A stretch of 64,000 nucleotides of DNA from Corynebacterium sp. ACRPH (GCF_022347285.1 NZ_JAKRND010000004.1:94386-158385), one strand, 5' to 3'. Numbered from the stretch's first letter, positions 49,415 through 59,019 are shown. Program-made: numbers and translations. The notes: generated by a model from the letters alone, not told the origin.

Positions 49415-52400
49415 TCAGGCGGTCTTCTCGGGAGCCATCCTCTGCGAAATCACCCTGGTCACGCCATCGCCGCGCATTGTCACGCCGTACAGCACATTGG
49501 CTACGTCCATGGTGGGCTTCTGGTGGGTGATAACGATCAGCTGGGAATCCTTCCGCAGCTCCTCAAACAGGGCAATCAGGCGCCGCAGGTTCACATCATC
49601 CAGCGCGGCCTCGACCTCGTCCATCACGTAGAACGGGCTCGGGCGGGCCTTGAATATCGCCACCAGCATCGCCAGGGCGGTCAGGGACTTCTCGCCACCG
49701 GACAGCAGCGACAGGCGCTTGACCTTCTTGCCCGGCGGGCGAGCCTCGACTTCGATGCCGGTGGTCAGCATGTCGTCCGGGTCAGTGAGCACCAGCCGGC
49801 CCGCGCCACCCGGGAACAGGGTGCTGAAGACCTGCGGGAAGGCGACCTCGACGTCCTGCCACGCCTCGGTGAACAGTTGCAGGATCGTGGCATCCACGTC
49901 CGCGATGACCTCGTGCAGGTCGTTGCGCGCCCGCTCGACGTCGTCCAGCTGCTGGGCCAGGAAGTTGTATCGCTCCTCCAGCGCTTTGAACTCCTCCAGC
50001 GCTAGCGGGTTCACCTTGCCCAGGGAGTTCAGCGCCTTCTCGGCCTTCTTCAGCTCGGCCTTGGTAGCGGCCGCGTCGAAGTCCTCCGGCAGCTCCTCGG
50101 CCAGCAGCTGCTCGGCGGTGAGTCCCAGCTGCTCCATCGCGCCGGCCACCGCCTGCTCGATCTTGACCTGTGCCTGGGTGCGCGCCAGCTCGGCGGAGTG
50201 CGCATTGTCGTTCATGCGCCCCAGGTGCGCGGTCAGCGCGGAGACCTTGTCGCGCTGCTGCGCCATCGTGGACTGCCACTGCTTGTGCGCCTGCTCGGTG
50301 TGCGAGCGGTTGGCCTCGGCGGTGGCCAGCGCGTCGGCGATGCGTTCGGCGATGCGCTGGGCCTGTTCGCGCACGCACGTGGCCATCTCGCGGGCGGCGG
50401 CGCGACGGGCCTGTTGCTGCTGGTGGTGTTTACGCGCGGCTTCTTCCGCCCGGGCTTGCCGGCGCAGGTTCTCCGCCTTGCCACGGGTAGATTGCGCGCG
50501 TTCCTCGGCGGTGCGCTGGGCCAGGCGGGCTTCCATCTCCATGGCCTTGATCTGCGAAAGGTGCAGCGCGGCAGCATCTCGTTCAGCCGAGGACGGCTCG
50601 GTCGTGTGCTCTTCATCGTCCACGCGCGACACGCGGTCGGCCAGCTCGTCGAGTTCCTCAGTGGCCTTCGCCAGGCGCTGTTCGGCGGATTGTTGCTCGG
50701 CGGTGCTGCGCTCCAGCTGGCGTTGCGCTGCCTCGCCCTGCTTCTGTAGCGCGCTCAGGCGCTTAGCTGCCGCATCGCGTAGCGCCCGGTGCTCCTGCTC
50801 CGCCGCGCGCGCCGCAGCCGCCGCGGTGCGCAGGTCGCTGGCCGCGTCGAGTGCACCGGAGAGTGCGGCCTGCAGGTCGTCGAGTTCCTTCTTTTTCTTT
50901 GTGACGCCCTCTGTCTCCGCCGCGATCCTATCCGCCAACTCGACAGGGGTGGTCCCGCCGGAGCCGCTGGCGACCCACCCGGCGCCGTAGACGGAGCCTT
51001 CCTTCGTCACCGCACGCAGGCGCGGATCCGCGGCTACAACCTTCCGGGCTTCCGCTGCACTGTCCACGGCCACTACGTCCACCAGCAGGGCAGTCAGGGG
51101 GCGCAGCAGGTCGGCGGGCACGTCCATCAGGTCCAGCAGCCACTTGCCTGTGGAGACGTCCGTATCCAGGCGGAACGTCGCGCTCGCCTCCCCCTCCGGA
51201 GCTCCCGGGTCTAGCAGCACTGCGCGGCCTTCGCGGGCATCGGTGAGGGCGGAGATGAGGGCGTCAGAAAGAGGGGCAACAATTCCCGAGCTCGCCGCAT
51301 CGCCCAAAACGGCGGCCGCGGCGGCACCCCATCCGTCGTGAATGTGCAGCTGCTCGGCCAGGCGGCGGGTGGCGATGCCCTCCTTGTCGGCGGCGCGGAC
51401 AACCACCGCAGCACCGTCGGTGGGGGTCAGCCGGTCCTGCCAGGCGGCAATGGTGGCCTCGGCGGTGGCGATGTCTCGCTCCAGCTGTAGCTGCTCGGCG
51501 CGCAACTGCTCGGCGCGCTCCTCCGCGCCGGCGGCCTCGCGGTCGGCCTGGGCGCGAGTTTCCTCCAGGTCGCCGCCGGAGGCCTCAGTCTTGCGCAGGG
51601 CTTCCTCCGCCTCGGTGATGTCTTCCATCAGGCCGTCGAGGGTTTCCTGCTGTTCGGCGGCATTTTCTTGCAGGCGCTCGACCTCCGCGGCGGCGTTGTC
51701 GCGTTGGGTGGCGGCGGCTTCGTGCTGGGCCAGCAGGCGAACAACGCCCTCGCGACGGTCGGCGATGGCGCGAACCTGGGCGAAGTGCTCCTGTTCGGCG
51801 GCGCGGGCGGTTTCCTCGGCCTCGGCGACTTGCTCGGCGATCGTCTCCAGCTTCTCGGCGGCGATCTCCACGTTCTCTTCCAGCTCGGCCTGTTCCTCGG
51901 CGGCGCGCTCGGCGCGTTCCAGCAGCTCCTGTGGGTCGGGGCCGGACCATTCGGCGACCTGCGCCTGCTCAGCGCGGTCGCTGGCGATGCGCAGGGTGGC
52001 GGAGTTCTTCTCCTGCACCGCGGATAGCCGGTACCAGAGGTTCTTCGCCGCCTCGGCTTCCTCCAGGGCGGTGCGCAGTTCTTCCTCTGTGACGGCCAGG
52101 GTCTCGCTGTGTTCTTCCAGCTCGGTCTGCAGTTCGGCGCGCTGTTCGGCCAGCATTTCGCTGCGCCGCGTGGAGTCGTTCAGCTCCTCGGATAACTGCT
52201 TGACCTTGTGCGCGGCCAGCTGCACGCGCGTGCTGCGGATGGTGGCCTGCACGGCGGAGGCCTTCTGCGCGGCCTCTGCCTGGCGGGCCAGCGGTCCGAG
52301 CTGTTTGCGCAGTTCGTCGGTCAGGTCGTGCAGGCGGTCGAGGTTGGCCTGCATGTTGACGAGCTTGCGTTGCGCCTTTTCTTTTCGACGCCGATGCTTC

Positions 52401-52903
52401 AGCACACCAGCGGCCTCCTCGATGAAGGCGCGGCGCTCCTCGGGGCGGGATTCCAGGATCTGCGATAGTCGGCCTTGTCCGACGATCACGTGCATTTCGC
52501 GGCCGATGCCGGAGTCGCTCAGCAGCTCCTGGATGTCCATCAGGCGGGCCTTGGCTCCGTTGATCTCGTATTCCGAGGCGCCGTCGCGGAACATGCGGCG
52601 GGTGATGGAAACCTCGGAGTATTCGATGGGCAGCTTGCCATCAGAGTTGTCGATGGTCAGCGTGACTTCCGCGCGCCCCAGTGGTTTGCGGTCCCCCGTT
52701 CCGGCGAAGATGACGTCTTCCATCTTCCCGCCGCGCAGAGTCTTAGCGCCCTGCTCCCCCATGACCCAGGCCAAGGCATCCACGACGTTGGATTTTCCGG
52801 AACCGTTCGGCCCCACCACGGCGCAGATGCCTGGCTCTAATTTCAGGGTCGTCGCGGACGCGAAGGACTTGAATCCTTTGAGCGTCAACGACTTTAAGTG
52901 CAT
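49415..52903 (-). CDS. smc: Chromosome segregation ATPase SMC
   Basis: SMC, 1162 residues: Walker A GPNGSGKSN at 31-39, long coiled coil, a hinge near the middle (WGAAAAAVLGDAASSGIVAPL to VYGAGWVASGSGG), second coiled coil, signature LSLLSGGEKSLTALAML and Walker B FYVMDEVEAALDD. It forms rings that organise and separate chromosomes with ScpAB. The beginning of the second coiled coil contains EGVTKKKKEL, encoded by dispersed motif copy 8. Its ATG at 52903 is 20 bases after the AGCS gene. Confidence 0.96.
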   Translation of the reverse strand: MHLKSLTLKGFKSFASATTLKLEPGICAVVGPNGSGKSNVVDALAWVMGEQGAKTLRGGKMEDVIFAGTGDRKPLGRAEVTLTIDNSDGKLPIEYSEVSITRRMFRDGASEYEINGAKARLMDIQELLSDSGIGREMHVIVGQGRLSQILESRPEERRAFIEEAAGVLKHRRRKEKAQRKLVNMQANLDRLHDLTDELRKQLGPLARQAEAAQKASAVQATIRSTRVQLAAHKVKQLSEELNDSTRRSEMLAEQRAELQTELEEHSETLAVTEEELRTALEEAEAAKNLWYRLSAVQEKNSATLRIASDRAEQAQVAEWSGPDPQELLERAERAAEEQAELEENVEIAAEKLETIAEQVAEAEETARAAEQEHFAQVRAIADRREGVVRLLAQHEAAATQRDNAAAEVERLQENAAEQQETLDGLMEDITEAEEALRKTEASGGDLEETRAQADREAAGAEERAEQLRAEQLQLERDIATAEATIAAWQDRLTPTDGAAVVVRAADKEGIATRRLAEQLHIHDGWGAAAAAVLGDAASSGIVAPLSDALISALTDAREGRAVLLDPGAPEGEASATFRLDTDVSTGKWLLDLMDVPADLLRPLTALLVDVVAVDSAAEARKVVAADPRLRAVTKEGSVYGAGWVASGSGGTTPVELADRIAAETEGVTKKKKELDDLQAALSGALDAASDLRTAAAAARAAEQEHRALRDAAAKRLSALQKQGEAAQRQLERSTAEQQSAEQRLAKATEELDELADRVSRVDDEEHTTEPSSAERDAAALHLSQIKAMEMEARLAQRTAEERAQSTRGKAENLRRQARAEEAARKHHQQQQARRAAAREMATCVREQAQRIAERIADALATAEANRSHTEQAHKQWQSTMAQQRDKVSALTAHLGRMNDNAHSAELARTQAQVKIEQAVAGAMEQLGLTAEQLLAEELPEDFDAAATKAELKKAEKALNSLGKVNPLALEEFKALEERYNFLAQQLDDVERARNDLHEVIADVDATILQLFTEAWQDVEVAFPQVFSTLFPGGAGRLVLTDPDDMLTTGIEVEARPPGKKVKRLSLLSGGEKSLTALAMLVAIFKARPSPFYVMDEVEAALDDVNLRRLIALFEELRKDSQLIVITHQKPTMDVANVLYGVTMRGDGVTRVISQRMAPEKTA
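50889..50909 (-). repeat. Dispersed motif, copy 8
   Basis: Minus strand reads GGGCGTCACAAAGAAAAAGA just after the SMC hinge. Confidence 0.65.
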
Positions 52904-52923
52904 TGCCTGATGCTATCAAACAG

Positions 52924-54399
52924 CTAGGCGGTTGCCCCGGTGGGAGCCTCGCGGCGCTGGCACTCCGGGTCCGTACCGTCCCAGCACTCGACGTTCTTCA
53001 GCTCCGGCAGGCTGTCGCGGTGGAAGATCGGATCCTTACCCGCGGCCTTCTGCTGGGAGAAGTCCCGCAGCAGCTTGATGGCCACGCCACCCAGCGGGAC
53101 GATGGCGCAGAGGTTGATCAGAACCATCGTGGCCGCGAAGGTATCGGCCAGGGACCAGACCAGCGGGACGGTGCCGATGGCGCCGCCGAATACACAGAGG
53201 ACGACGAGCACGCGGAAGACGTTCAGCTTGGCCTTGGACTTGGTGAAGTACTCCACGTTCGCCTGGGCCAGGTAGTAGTTGCCCAGCACGGAGGAGAACG
53301 CCAGGAAGAACAGGATGATCGTGATGAAGTGGGTTCCCCACTCGCCCACCTGTGCAGACAAGGCACTCTGGGTCAGGTTGGCAGTCTGCACGCCCTCGCC
53401 ATAGGCCGGGTTGGACAGCAGGATGATGAAGGCCGTGATGGTACAAACCACCAGGGTGTCAAAATATACGCCCAGGGTCTGCACCAGGCCCTGCTTGACC
53501 GGGTGGGATACCGCAGCGGTGGCGGCGGCGTTCGGGGCGGAGCCCTGGCCAGCCTCGTTGGAGAACAGGCCACGACGCATGCCGTTCATGAACGCCGCCC
53601 CCAGGGTGGCACCGGCGATCTCCTTGATACCCAGAGCGTGCTCCACGATGGTGCCGAACATCGCCGGGACCTCGCTGATGTTGATGGCCAGCACGAAAAC
53701 GCCCAACAGAATGTAAGCACTGGCCATGACGGGCACGATCACCTGAGTAGCGTTAGCGATACGCTTCACGCCACCGAAGATCACCAGCGCGGTCAGCGCA
53801 GCCACCAGCAGGCCCGTAGCGATCTTCAGCCAGGTCGCATCGGGTGCGATGTTGGGGTTCAGGGAGTGCAGAGACGAACCTGCGGCCTCCGCGATCGAGT
53901 TTGTCTGCACGGCGTTGTACACAAAGCCATAGGTGATAGTGATGGCGATGCCGAAGATCAGCGCCAGCGGCTTCGCGCCCAGCCCCTTGGTCATATAGTA
54001 GGCCGGGCCGCCGACGTAGCCATCCTTGTCGCGGGACTTCCACAGCTGCGCCAGCGTGGCCTCCACGAAGGCAGTCGCGCCGCCGACGAGGGCGACAATC
54101 CACATCCAAAACACCGCGCCCGGGCCACCCAGGGTGATGGCGATAGCCACGCCCACCACGTTGCCTGTGCCCACGCGGGACGCTGCCGAAATGCTGAATG
54201 CCTGGAATGCGGAGATGTTCTCTCCACTCTTGCCGACCGCCGGTTCCTTCACCGAGCGGAACATGTCCGGCACCATGCGGATCTGCACTACCAGGGTGCG
54301 AATGCCAAAGTATGCGCCGGCTGCGAGCAGGAAGACGGGGATGACCTTCCAAATATTTTCGTTCAGCGTATTCGCCACGAAATTTTCAATTGTTTCCAT
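52924..54399 (-). CDS. Alanine/glycine:cation symporter (AGCS family)
   Basis: A 491-residue membrane protein with about ten to eleven helices. Family signatures include GTGNVVGVAIAITLGGPGAVFWMWIVALVGGATAFVEATLAQLWK near the N-terminus and GLFSNEAGQGSAPNAAATA in the middle. It imports small neutral amino acids with sodium. The transcribed order puts it upstream of smc on the same strand. Exact substrate (Ala, Gly or other) cannot be told. Confidence 0.92.
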   Translation of the reverse strand: METIENFVANTLNENIWKVIPVFLLAAGAYFGIRTLVVQIRMVPDMFRSVKEPAVGKSGENISAFQAFSISAASRVGTGNVVGVAIAITLGGPGAVFWMWIVALVGGATAFVEATLAQLWKSRDKDGYVGGPAYYMTKGLGAKPLALIFGIAITITYGFVYNAVQTNSIAEAAGSSLHSLNPNIAPDATWLKIATGLLVAALTALVIFGGVKRIANATQVIVPVMASAYILLGVFVLAINISEVPAMFGTIVEHALGIKEIAGATLGAAFMNGMRRGLFSNEAGQGSAPNAAATAAVSHPVKQGLVQTLGVYFDTLVVCTITAFIILLSNPAYGEGVQTANLTQSALSAQVGEWGTHFITIILFFLAFSSVLGNYYLAQANVEYFTKSKAKLNVFRVLVVLCVFGGAIGTVPLVWSLADTFAATMVLINLCAIVPLGGVAIKLLRDFSQQKAAGKDPIFHRDSLPELKNVECWDGTDPECQRREAPTGATA

Positions 54400-54497
54400 G
54401 TGCAGAAATTTACCGGAAACTAGTGCCAGAAAATAAATGCGACATGTTTGCTTTCCCCACCTATCGATGCAGCTCAGGAAGCTTTAAGTTTTCGCCG

Positions 54498-55364
54498 TCA
54501 CTTCTGGCACGTCGCGCAGTAGTGCGTCGATCGCCCACCGACGACCACCCGCTTGATCGGCGCCCCGCACTTCTTACACGGCTCGCCACCGCGCCCGTAC
54601 ACATTCAGCGAGCGCGAGAAGTACCCCGACGCACCGTTAACGTTCACATACAGCGAGTCGAAGCTGGTGCCGCCCTGCTCCAGAGCGCGCTCCATCACTT
54701 CCGCCGCCGACTGCAACACTCGGTGCAAAGTAGGCCTGCTCAACAGCGCCGCGCTGCGCCGCGGACGCACTCCAGCCAGAAAAAGCGCCTCGTCGGCGTA
54801 GATGTTGCCAATACCGGAGACAACCTCCTGGTTCAGCAGTACCGTCTTTACCGCCGCGCGCTTGGACTTTATCCGCTCCACCACCGCCTGCGCATCGAAG
54901 GCGGCCTCTAGCGGATCGGCAGCAATGTGGCTGACGTTCTGGGGTAAAAAATTTTTTGGTGACGCCACCCCGTCCCCCACTGCCCAAGGATCCGGCACGG
55001 ACTTTTCCAGCCGCCACTCGCCGAAGGTTCGCTGGTCCACGAAGCACAGTTCGCGCCCATCGGATAGGCCCGCCCGGATGCGCACATGCGGGGATTGCAC
55101 CTGGCCGGGTTCGGCCACGAGCATCTGACCGCTCATGCCCAGGTGCACTTGCAGTAGGAAGTCCTCGCCGAAATCCAACCACAAAAATTTTCCGCGGCGT
55201 TTCACGGCGGAGACGGTGGCGTCACGAAGAAAAGAAACAAGAACTTCCGGGTCCCCGGAGCGGACGGCGCGCGGGTGACAAACCTCGACGTCGGAAAAGC
55301 GGCGGCCGACCAGGTGTTCTTCGAGGCCACGGCGGACGACCTCAACCTCGGGGAGCTCAGGCAC
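54498..55364 (-). CDS. mutM: Formamidopyrimidine-DNA glycosylase
   Basis: MutM (Fpg) removes 8-oxoguanine. It begins with GTG as PELPEVEVVRRGLEEHL, the catalytic Pro2 and Glu3, has the helix-two-turn-helix region and ends with the zinc finger CKKCGAPIKRVVVGGRSTHYCATC. Length 288. The gene contains two dispersed motif copies (9 and 10) and two A-tract blocks; the codons GGA AAA TTT TTG (for GKFL) and AAA AAT TTT TTA (for KNFL) contrast with the G/C-ending codons around them. It overlaps the end of rnc by eight bases. Confidence 0.95.
   Translation of the reverse strand: MPELPEVEVVRRGLEEHLVGRRFSDVEVCHPRAVRSGDPEVLVSFLRDATVSAVKRRGKFLWLDFGEDFLLQVHLGMSGQMLVAEPGQVQSPHVRIRAGLSDGRELCFVDQRTFGEWRLEKSVPDPWAVGDGVASPKNFLPQNVSHIAADPLEAAFDAQAVVERIKSKRAAVKTVLLNQEVVSGIGNIYADEALFLAGVRPRRSAALLSRPTLHRVLQSAAEVMERALEQGGTSFDSLYVNVNGASGYFSRSLNVYGRGGEPCKKCGAPIKRVVVGGRSTHYCATCQK
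54952..54971 (-). repeat. Dispersed motif, copy 9
   Basis: Minus strand reads GGGGTGGCGTCACCAAAAAA within mutM and runs straight into an A6T6 block (54946-54957). Confidence 0.65.
55215..55238 (+). repeat. Dispersed motif, copy 10
   Basis: Plus strand reads GGCGTCACGAAGAAAAGAAA inside mutM, in opposite orientation to copy 9 about 250 bases away, where it encodes VSFLRDATV on the other strand. Confidence 0.6.
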
Positions 55365-56091
55365 GTTCGTTGAGCTTCTGCACGGCCTGCTTGGCGGCGG
55401 CGTGTTCGGCGACCTTCTTGGTGTGGCCTTCGCCGTGGGTCACCAGGTCCTCGATGGTGACGGTGGCGTAGAAGGTCTTGTCGTGCTCCGGGCCTTCGCC
55501 GCGCACCTCATAGGTGGGCAGGGGCAGCTTCATGTCGGAGAGCTTCTCCAGCAGCACGGTCTTCCAGTCCATCGTCAGGCCGGTGGTGGGAGCCTCGGTG
55601 ATCTTGTCTGCGAACAGGCGTAGCACCGTGGCGCGGGCAACCTCGAAGCCGTGGTGCAGGTAGATCGCGCCGAGCATGGACTCCACGGAGTCCGCCAGGA
55701 TGGAGTGCTTATCCTTGCCACCGGTCAGCATCTCGCCGCGGCCGAGCAGGATGTACTCCCCCATCCCGAGACGACGCGCGACATCCGCCAGGGCGTACAT
55801 ATTCACCACTCCGGAGCGCATCTTGGAGATGTCAGATTCCGCGCGCTCCGGGAACTGGCGGTACAGCTGCTCCGCGACGGCCAGGCCCAGCACTGCGTCG
55901 CCCAGGAACTCCAGGCGCTCGTTGTTCGGCAAGTGGCCGTTCTCGTTGGCGAAGGAGCGATGGGTCAGCGCCAGTCGCAGCAGGTCATCGGGCAGCTCCA
56001 CGCCCCACGCCTCCAGCAGCGGTGCGTGGTCAGACTTGCCATAGGCGGCGTTGAGGGCGGCCTCGCCGGTCAGTCGGCGTTTACGAGCCAT
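55357..56091 (-). CDS. rnc: Ribonuclease III
   Basis: A 244-residue RNase III that cuts double-stranded RNA, including rRNA precursors. The catalytic signature NERLEFLGDAVLGL is near residue 58, with the second acidic site in DSVESMLGAIYLHHG. The C-terminal double-stranded-RNA-binding domain spans about 170-240 (DWKTVLLEKLS to KKVAEHAAAKQAVQKL). It lies between yceD and mutM in one operon, an order conserved in actinobacteria. Confidence 0.96.
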   Translation of the reverse strand: MARKRRLTGEAALNAAYGKSDHAPLLEAWGVELPDDLLRLALTHRSFANENGHLPNNERLEFLGDAVLGLAVAEQLYRQFPERAESDISKMRSGVVNMYALADVARRLGMGEYILLGRGEMLTGGKDKHSILADSVESMLGAIYLHHGFEVARATVLRLFADKITEAPTTGLTMDWKTVLLEKLSDMKLPLPTYEVRGEGPEHDKTFYATVTIEDLVTHGEGHTKKVAEHAAAKQAVQKLNERA

Positions 56092-56115
56092 TGTGTTTCG
56101 GGATGCCTTTCTTTT

Positions 56116-56658
56116 TTAGAGGTTCTTAAACTTCTCCAGGCCGGCCCAGCGCGGGTCCGGGCGATCCTCTTCCTCGATTTCCTCGCTGATGCCGTCCGGC
56201 GCCGGGGTGTCCTCGCGGCATTCGGCGCCGAAATCCGCACACACGGGGCTGAACGGCGCGTTCAGGCCGGCCTCGTCGATGACCAGCTGGGTGATGTCGA
56301 TGGCGTTGTCCTGCACCAGCAGCGGCTCTTCCTCGTCCTCAGCATCGTCGCCCTCGGCGCTGTCATCGGTGATGAAGTCCGGGGTCAGGCCAAAGACGTC
56401 GCTGATGGAGTACTCCAGGGTGGTGGAAAGCTCCTGCAGGCAGCGGGAGCAGGTTCCCTTGGCCTCGCCGCTGACCTGCAGGTTCGCCATGATTGCCTCG
56501 CCCAAGTTCGCCAGGGTTCCATGAACTTCGACGGGTGCTCCCTCTGCCACGCCCAGCATGTTGCCGCCCCACGGTACGGGGGACGCCCCCTGGGCGTCGA
56601 CCGGCTCGCTGAGTCCAGTAGGGATGTCGCCGACTGCAAGAACGAAGGGGTTACTCAT
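56116..56658 (-). CDS. YceD/DUF177 family protein
   Basis: A 180-residue protein with the DUF177 signature: GTCSRCLQELSTTLEY, the acidic DITQLVIDEAGLNAPFSPVCADFGAEC, and a C-terminal DPRWAGLEKFK. The paired Cys suggest metal binding. In plants and E. coli the family affects 23S rRNA accumulation. It usually precedes rpmF; here rnc follows instead. The ATG at 56658 is used. Confidence 0.9.
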   Translation of the reverse strand: MSNPFVLAVGDIPTGLSEPVDAQGASPVPWGGNMLGVAEGAPVEVHGTLANLGEAIMANLQVSGEAKGTCSRCLQELSTTLEYSISDVFGLTPDFITDDSAEGDDAEDEEEPLLVQDNAIDITQLVIDEAGLNAPFSPVCADFGAECREDTPAPDGISEEIEEEDRPDPRWAGLEKFKNL

Positions 56659-56676
56659 ACCCTTCTTTCTACCCGT

Positions 56677-57432
56677 CTATCGCTGCTGACGGTAACCGTG
56701 GGGGTCGGAATCGTTCTGGTATCCGGCAGTGCCGTTCTGGTATCCGGAGGCACCGGCACCCTTGCGCAGGGCGGAGCGGTCGCGGTTCACGGTACGCAGC
56801 GTGGTGGTGAGGGTGTCCTCGAACTCGGCCAGGGTGGAATCGACGTAGCGGTCGCACTCGGTGCGCAGGCGGTCGGAGTCCGCGTGGGCGGATTCAATAA
56901 TGCGGTTGGCCTCAGCCTCGGCGTTGCGGACAACCTCGGAATCGGAAACCAGGCGGCGCTGCTCGGCCAGGCCTTCGTCGACGGAGCGCTGGTAGCTGGC
57001 GTTACCTTCGCTGACCAGGCGGTCGGCTTCGTCGGCGGCGCGGCTGGTGACCTGCTCGTACTCACGGCGGGCGTCGCTGACCAGGCGGTCGGCCTGATCC
57101 TCGGCCTGGGCGACGGTGTTAGTTGCACGATCCTGTGCATCCTGGAGGATCTGGTTGGCGCGTTCCTGCGCGTCCTGCACGATCGCGTCCGCCTCGGAGT
57201 TGGCGCTGGAGATGGTTGCGTCGGCCTGGTCCTGAGCGTCGGCGACGATGTCATCGCGGTGGTCGAGGACGTCCTGCGCGTCGTCCATCTCGATCGGGAT
57301 CGCATTGCGCATCTCGTCGAGGATGTCTAGCACCTCGCGCCGCGGAACCATGCAGTTGGAGGTCATGGGCACGCCATAGGCCTGCTCCACCATTTGCTGA
57401 AGGTCATCCATACCCTGGAATGTCTTGTACAT
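56677..57432 (-). CDS. DivIVA-like coiled-coil protein (SepIVA-like)
   Basis: A 251-residue protein that starts MYKTFQGMDDLQQMVEQAYGVPMTSNCMVPRREVL, the start typical of actinobacterial SepIVA-type proteins, and continues as one long Ala/Glu/Asp-rich coiled coil from about residue 45 to 220 with repeated heptad-like units (DAQDQADATI, DAQERANQIL, DAQDRATNTV). The tail is Gly/Asn/Tyr-rich with two copies of GYQN. It probably organises septal or polar growth. I start at the ATG at 57432; a TTG ten codons upstream is possible. It lies in an operon with yceD-rnc-mutM. Confidence 0.82.
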   Translation of the reverse strand: MYKTFQGMDDLQQMVEQAYGVPMTSNCMVPRREVLDILDEMRNAIPIEMDDAQDVLDHRDDIVADAQDQADATISSANSEADAIVQDAQERANQILQDAQDRATNTVAQAEDQADRLVSDARREYEQVTSRAADEADRLVSEGNASYQRSVDEGLAEQRRLVSDSEVVRNAEAEANRIIESAHADSDRLRTECDRYVDSTLAEFEDTLTTTLRTVNRDRSALRKGAGASGYQNGTAGYQNDSDPHGYRQQR

Positions 57433-57491
57433 GGCCTCCACTGTGCCATCACTTGACCTCAACTACAGGTTTAGACACGCCTTGACGGGCG

Positions 57492-57977
57492 CTAGCCGCG
57501 GAACTTCTCCTCCACCGCCGCGACAACCGGCTCCGGCAGCAGCCCGGAGACGTCGCCGCCGTACTTCGCGACCTCCTTGCACAGGGTGGAAGACACGTAG
57601 CCGTACTCCGGGGAGGTCAGCAGGAAGTACGTCTCCGCGCCCGACAGGCGCTGGTTCATCTGCGCCATCGGCAGCTCGTACTCGTAGTCCAGGGAGCTGC
57701 GCAGCCCCTTGACCATCGCCTGAATATTGTTCTCGTTCAGGTAGTCCACCAGCAGCTTGTCCCACGTGTCGACCGTGATGTTCTTCGGCCCATTGGGGAT
57801 GGCGGCGATGGACTTCTCGATCAGCTCGATGCGCTCTTCGGCGGTGAACAGGCCGTTCTTGTTCGGGTTATAGGTCACCAGAACCACGACCTCCTCCCAG
57901 TTGGCAGCGGCGCGGGTGAAGATATCCAAGTGACCCAGCGTGATGGGGTCGAAAGATCCGGGGCAAACTACTCGCAT
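57492..57977 (-). CDS. coaD: Phosphopantetheine adenylyltransferase
   Basis: CoaD makes dephospho-CoA in coenzyme A synthesis. The 161-residue protein has VVCPGSFDPITLGHLDIFTRA with the nucleotidyltransferase T/HxGH motif, and the C-terminal motif YGYVSSTLCKEVAKYGGDVSGLLPEPV. It starts at ATG (57977), ten bases after the rsmD stop, in the conserved rsmD-coaD pair. Confidence 0.97.
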   Translation of the reverse strand: MRVVCPGSFDPITLGHLDIFTRAAANWEEVVVLVTYNPNKNGLFTAEERIELIEKSIAAIPNGPKNITVDTWDKLLVDYLNENNIQAMVKGLRSSLDYEYELPMAQMNQRLSGAETYFLLTSPEYGYVSSTLCKEVAKYGGDVSGLLPEPVVAAVEEKFRG

Positions 57978-57987
57978 GGCACCTAAC

Positions 57988-58557
57988 CTAACCCTCGCCT
58001 CGCCAAATCGCCATGTCGAAGCGGGCGATTCCGTAGGTGCGCTTCTTTAGCTTCTGCCCGGTGGGCTCAAAGCCCTCCGGCCACGCGGTTTCAGGTGAAG
58101 CACTATTGCGTTCGACCACCACGACGGCGTCACTTGTAAGAACAGGAATCAGCGCCTCCACCATTTCGGCGACAGCCTCGTCAGCGAGCTCATAAGGCGG
58201 GTCGGCTAGCACCATCGTGTAGTGGTTGCGCAGGGCTCCGGCCAGGAAGGATGACGCCTTCGCCTCCACCACCTGTACTTTCGCCTCGGGCACGACGCGC
58301 GCGTTGTCCTTGATCGTCTTCACCGCCGCGTCGCTGTTGTCCACCAGGGTGACCTCCTTGGCTCCGCGGCTCGCGGCCTCCAGCCCCAAGGCACCCGAGC
58401 CGGCGAAGAGGTCCAGCACGACCTCGTCGACGAAGCCGAAGCGGACTTGCAGAGAGGAGAACAGCCCCTCGCGGGCGCGGTCTGAGGTGGGGCGGGTGCC
58501 TTCGCTGGGCACCTTGATGCTGCGGCCGCGGGCGGTTCCGGAGATGATGCGTGTCAT
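57988..58557 (-). CDS. rsmD: 16S rRNA (guanine966-N2)-methyltransferase
   Basis: A 189-residue SAM-dependent methyltransferase: the start MTRIISGTARGRSIKVP, SAM motif VLDLFAGSGALGLEAASRGA and catalytic motif LADPPYEL. RsmD methylates G966 of 16S rRNA. The stop codon region contains short tandem units (ACCTA twice on the plus strand, 57981-57990). Confidence 0.95.
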   Translation of the reverse strand: MTRIISGTARGRSIKVPSEGTRPTSDRAREGLFSSLQVRFGFVDEVVLDLFAGSGALGLEAASRGAKEVTLVDNSDAAVKTIKDNARVVPEAKVQVVEAKASSFLAGALRNHYTMVLADPPYELADEAVAEMVEALIPVLTSDAVVVVERNSASPETAWPEGFEPTGQKLKKRTYGIARFDMAIWRGEG

Positions 58558-58610
58558 TGTGCTTAGCAGTCCTGCCTAGTCGTTACTCGTGGTTGTTACT
58601 AGTGCCGGCC

Positions 58611-58823
58611 TTATTGGGCCTCGACCCGCAGAATCACGTCCCCGCCGTGCACATCCACGTAGTCCTGCGAGTTCGTCCTGCGCACCACCCCGGGCCCCGG
58701 CGCGAGCACGGGCGCTTCCAGCTTTAACGATTCCACCGTGCACAGCGCGTCGCCGGTGTTTACGGCATCTCCGTCGGCGACGAGGAAGTGCACAACTCCC
58801 GCGAATGGGGCACAGATTTCCAT
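58611..58823 (-). CDS. Small biotinyl/lipoyl-domain protein
   Basis: A 70-residue protein consisting of one biotinyl-type domain (MEICAPFAGVVHFLVADGDAVNTGDALCTVESLKLEAPVLAPGPG). The usual biotin-accepting motif EAMKM reads ESLKLE, keeping the Lys. It is probably a free biotin carrier; a partner carboxylase is not in the window. I start it at the ATG at 58823, with TAGACT ending seven bases upstream (leaderless). A GTG at 58913 would add 30 residues unlike the domain. It is the last native gene before the resistance island. Confidence 0.8.
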   Translation of the reverse strand: MEICAPFAGVVHFLVADGDAVNTGDALCTVESLKLEAPVLAPGPGVVRRTNSQDYVDVHGGDVILRVEAQ

Positions 58824-58913
58824 GCCCCAGAGTCTAGCAATTGGGTCGGCGAGTTCTTCTCCCCTAGCTGTGATGTCCAGGGACGTTGTTCTGGCCCCCG
58901 CCCGTAATGACAC

Positions 58914-58978
58914 CGTGCCGATTCAAGAAGTATCTGTCCAGACCGCTTGCCATTGAAGGTGAGGTTACCCTCGTTTAG
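58914..58978. other. Short spacer left of the resistance island
   Basis: Sixty-five bases of lower GC content. No recG gene, which in related genomes usually lies here, is visible. The next base is the end of the IS3-family element. Confidence 0.4.
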
Positions 58979-59019
58979 TGGACACCCTATTTGTGCGGAT
59001 CTTGTGTCCGTAGGAGAGG

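Noticed and set aside
58824..58913. N-terminal extension of the biotinyl-domain protein
   Set aside because: The extra 30 codons do not resemble the domain family, and a -10-like TAGACT sits within them next to the preferred ATG.
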